Source of the DNA: JAWWPG01 sp033850885 | GTDB taxonomy: Bacteria; Actinomycetota; Actinomycetes; Propionibacteriales; Nocardioidaceae | NCBI GenBank assembly: GCA_033850885.1 | Contig: JAWWPG010000052.1 | Coordinates: forward strand, 1 to 64,000 | DNA: 64,000 bases | Direction: 5' to 3' | Shown here: positions 63,549 through 64,000 of the stretch, piece after piece | Layout: every line of letters begins with the position of its first letter | Position numbering within the stretch: position 1 is the stretch's first letter | Program-made: the position numbers and the translations under genes | Notes under the pieces: model-generated | Database searches by the model: none | Told to the model about the DNA's origin: nothing | What the model saw: only the letters and a program-made list of their open reading frames with translations

Positions 63549-64000
63549 GCGGCGTCCTTCCAGCGGCGTCGGCAGCCTCCTCGATGATCTCACCGGTCGC
63601 AGTGTTGACGGCCGGTCGACCCGCCGCAGCGGGGCTCGCGAGAGCGGCGACGATCGCCTCAGCGGTGCGCATCCCGAACCCGGGCAGGGCCGCGATCTCG
63701 TCGAGGGTGGCGGCCCGGAGCTTCTTGAGCGAGCCGAAGTGCCGCAACAGCACCTTGCGGCGCACCTCTCCCAGCCCGGGTACGTCGTCGAGGACGCTCT
63801 CGACCATCGACTTCGACCGCCGGCTGCGGTGATGGGTGATCGCGAACCGGTGGGCCTCGTCACGGACCCGTTGCAGCAGGTAGAGGCCCTCGCTGGTGCG
63901 GGCCATGATCACGGGGTCGTCCTGACCGGGCCGCCACACCTCCTCCAGGCGCTTCGCCAGCCCCACGACCGGGATGTCGTCGATCCCCAGCTCGTCCAAG
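63541..64000 (-). CDS. uvrC: UvrC, excinuclease subunit C (C-terminal part, cut by window edge)
   Basis: The visible 153 residues are the C-terminal end of UvrC: the nuclease-domain end (IPVVGLAKRLEEVW, then HRFAITHHRSRRSK) and the two helix-hairpin-helix motifs (VLDDVPGLGEVRRKVLLRHFGS and IAALPGFGMRTAEAIVAAL) that bind DNA. The start lies outside the window. It makes the two incisions in nucleotide excision repair. Followed by rapZ with an 8-bp overlap. Confidence 0.92.
   Translation of the reverse strand, partial: LDELGIDDIPVVGLAKRLEEVWRPGQDDPVIMARTSEGLYLLQRVRDEAHRFAITHHRSRRSKSMVESVLDDVPGLGEVRRKVLLRHFGSLKKLRAATLDEIAALPGFGMRTAEAIVAALASPAAAGRPAVNTATGEIIEEAADAAGRTPHG

Overview
The window is high-GC actinobacterial DNA. 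The right 40 kb reproduces, in order, the block known in Mycobacterium tuberculosis from uvrC to the suf operon (about Rv1420 to Rv1466): uvrC-rapZ-yvcK-whiA, gap-pgk-tpiA-secG-rbpA, pgl-opcA-zwf-pgi-tal-tkt, ctaB, ctaA with an ABC exporter pair, and sufR-sufB-sufD-Rieske-sufC-sufS-sufU-sufT. WhiA, RbpA, OpcA, Lsr2 and acVLRF1 are all actinobacterial. A Nocardioidaceae-like member of the Propionibacteriales is my best guess, but the family level is inference.

Positions 1 to about 23,400 form a decayed accessory island. Its mobile DNA is almost all broken: an IS3-type transposase running off the left edge, an 84-bp IS256 scar, a tyrosine integrase in at least four frame pieces, two facing IS630 tails and an IS21 IstA start. 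Between these lie probable defence or conflict genes. They are two HNH nucleases, a DUF6615 protein with a nuclease-like core, a broken type IIG-like restriction-methylase, a tightly overlapping ParB-like / nuclease-like / DNA methyltransferase operon (6,005-9,302), a double-HTH protein overlapping a DUF6308 gene, an accessory Lsr2 silencer, a PIN-like protein of lower GC, a secreted cutinase-family hydrolase, and two unknown operons (18,519-20,301 and 20,942-22,848). The second of these carries an in-frame amber codon.

From 23,400 to 32,600 is chromosomal but more variable DNA: an atypical SDR, a half-size ABC exporter, an enoyl-CoA hydratase, an ABC-F ATPase next to an acVLRF1 peptidyl-tRNA hydrolase, and a DUF1800/DUF1501 Tat pair. 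An unusual array of seven 22-bp repeats (three in one orientation, four in the other) separates the SDR from the ABC exporter.

From 32,700 to 64,000 is housekeeping. The SUF Fe-S assembly operon is read leftward under its SufR-type repressor. Read rightward from it are an ABC exporter, heme A synthase and an RDD protein; heme O synthase faces them. The pentose-phosphate genes tkt-tal-pgi-zwf-opcA-pgl overlap by 4 bp at several joints. A two-component system with a divergent ABC transporter is inserted before rbpA-secG. The lower-glycolysis genes (tpiA, pgk, gap) and the whiA-yvcK-rapZ-uvrC cluster finish the window, with uvrC cut by the right edge.
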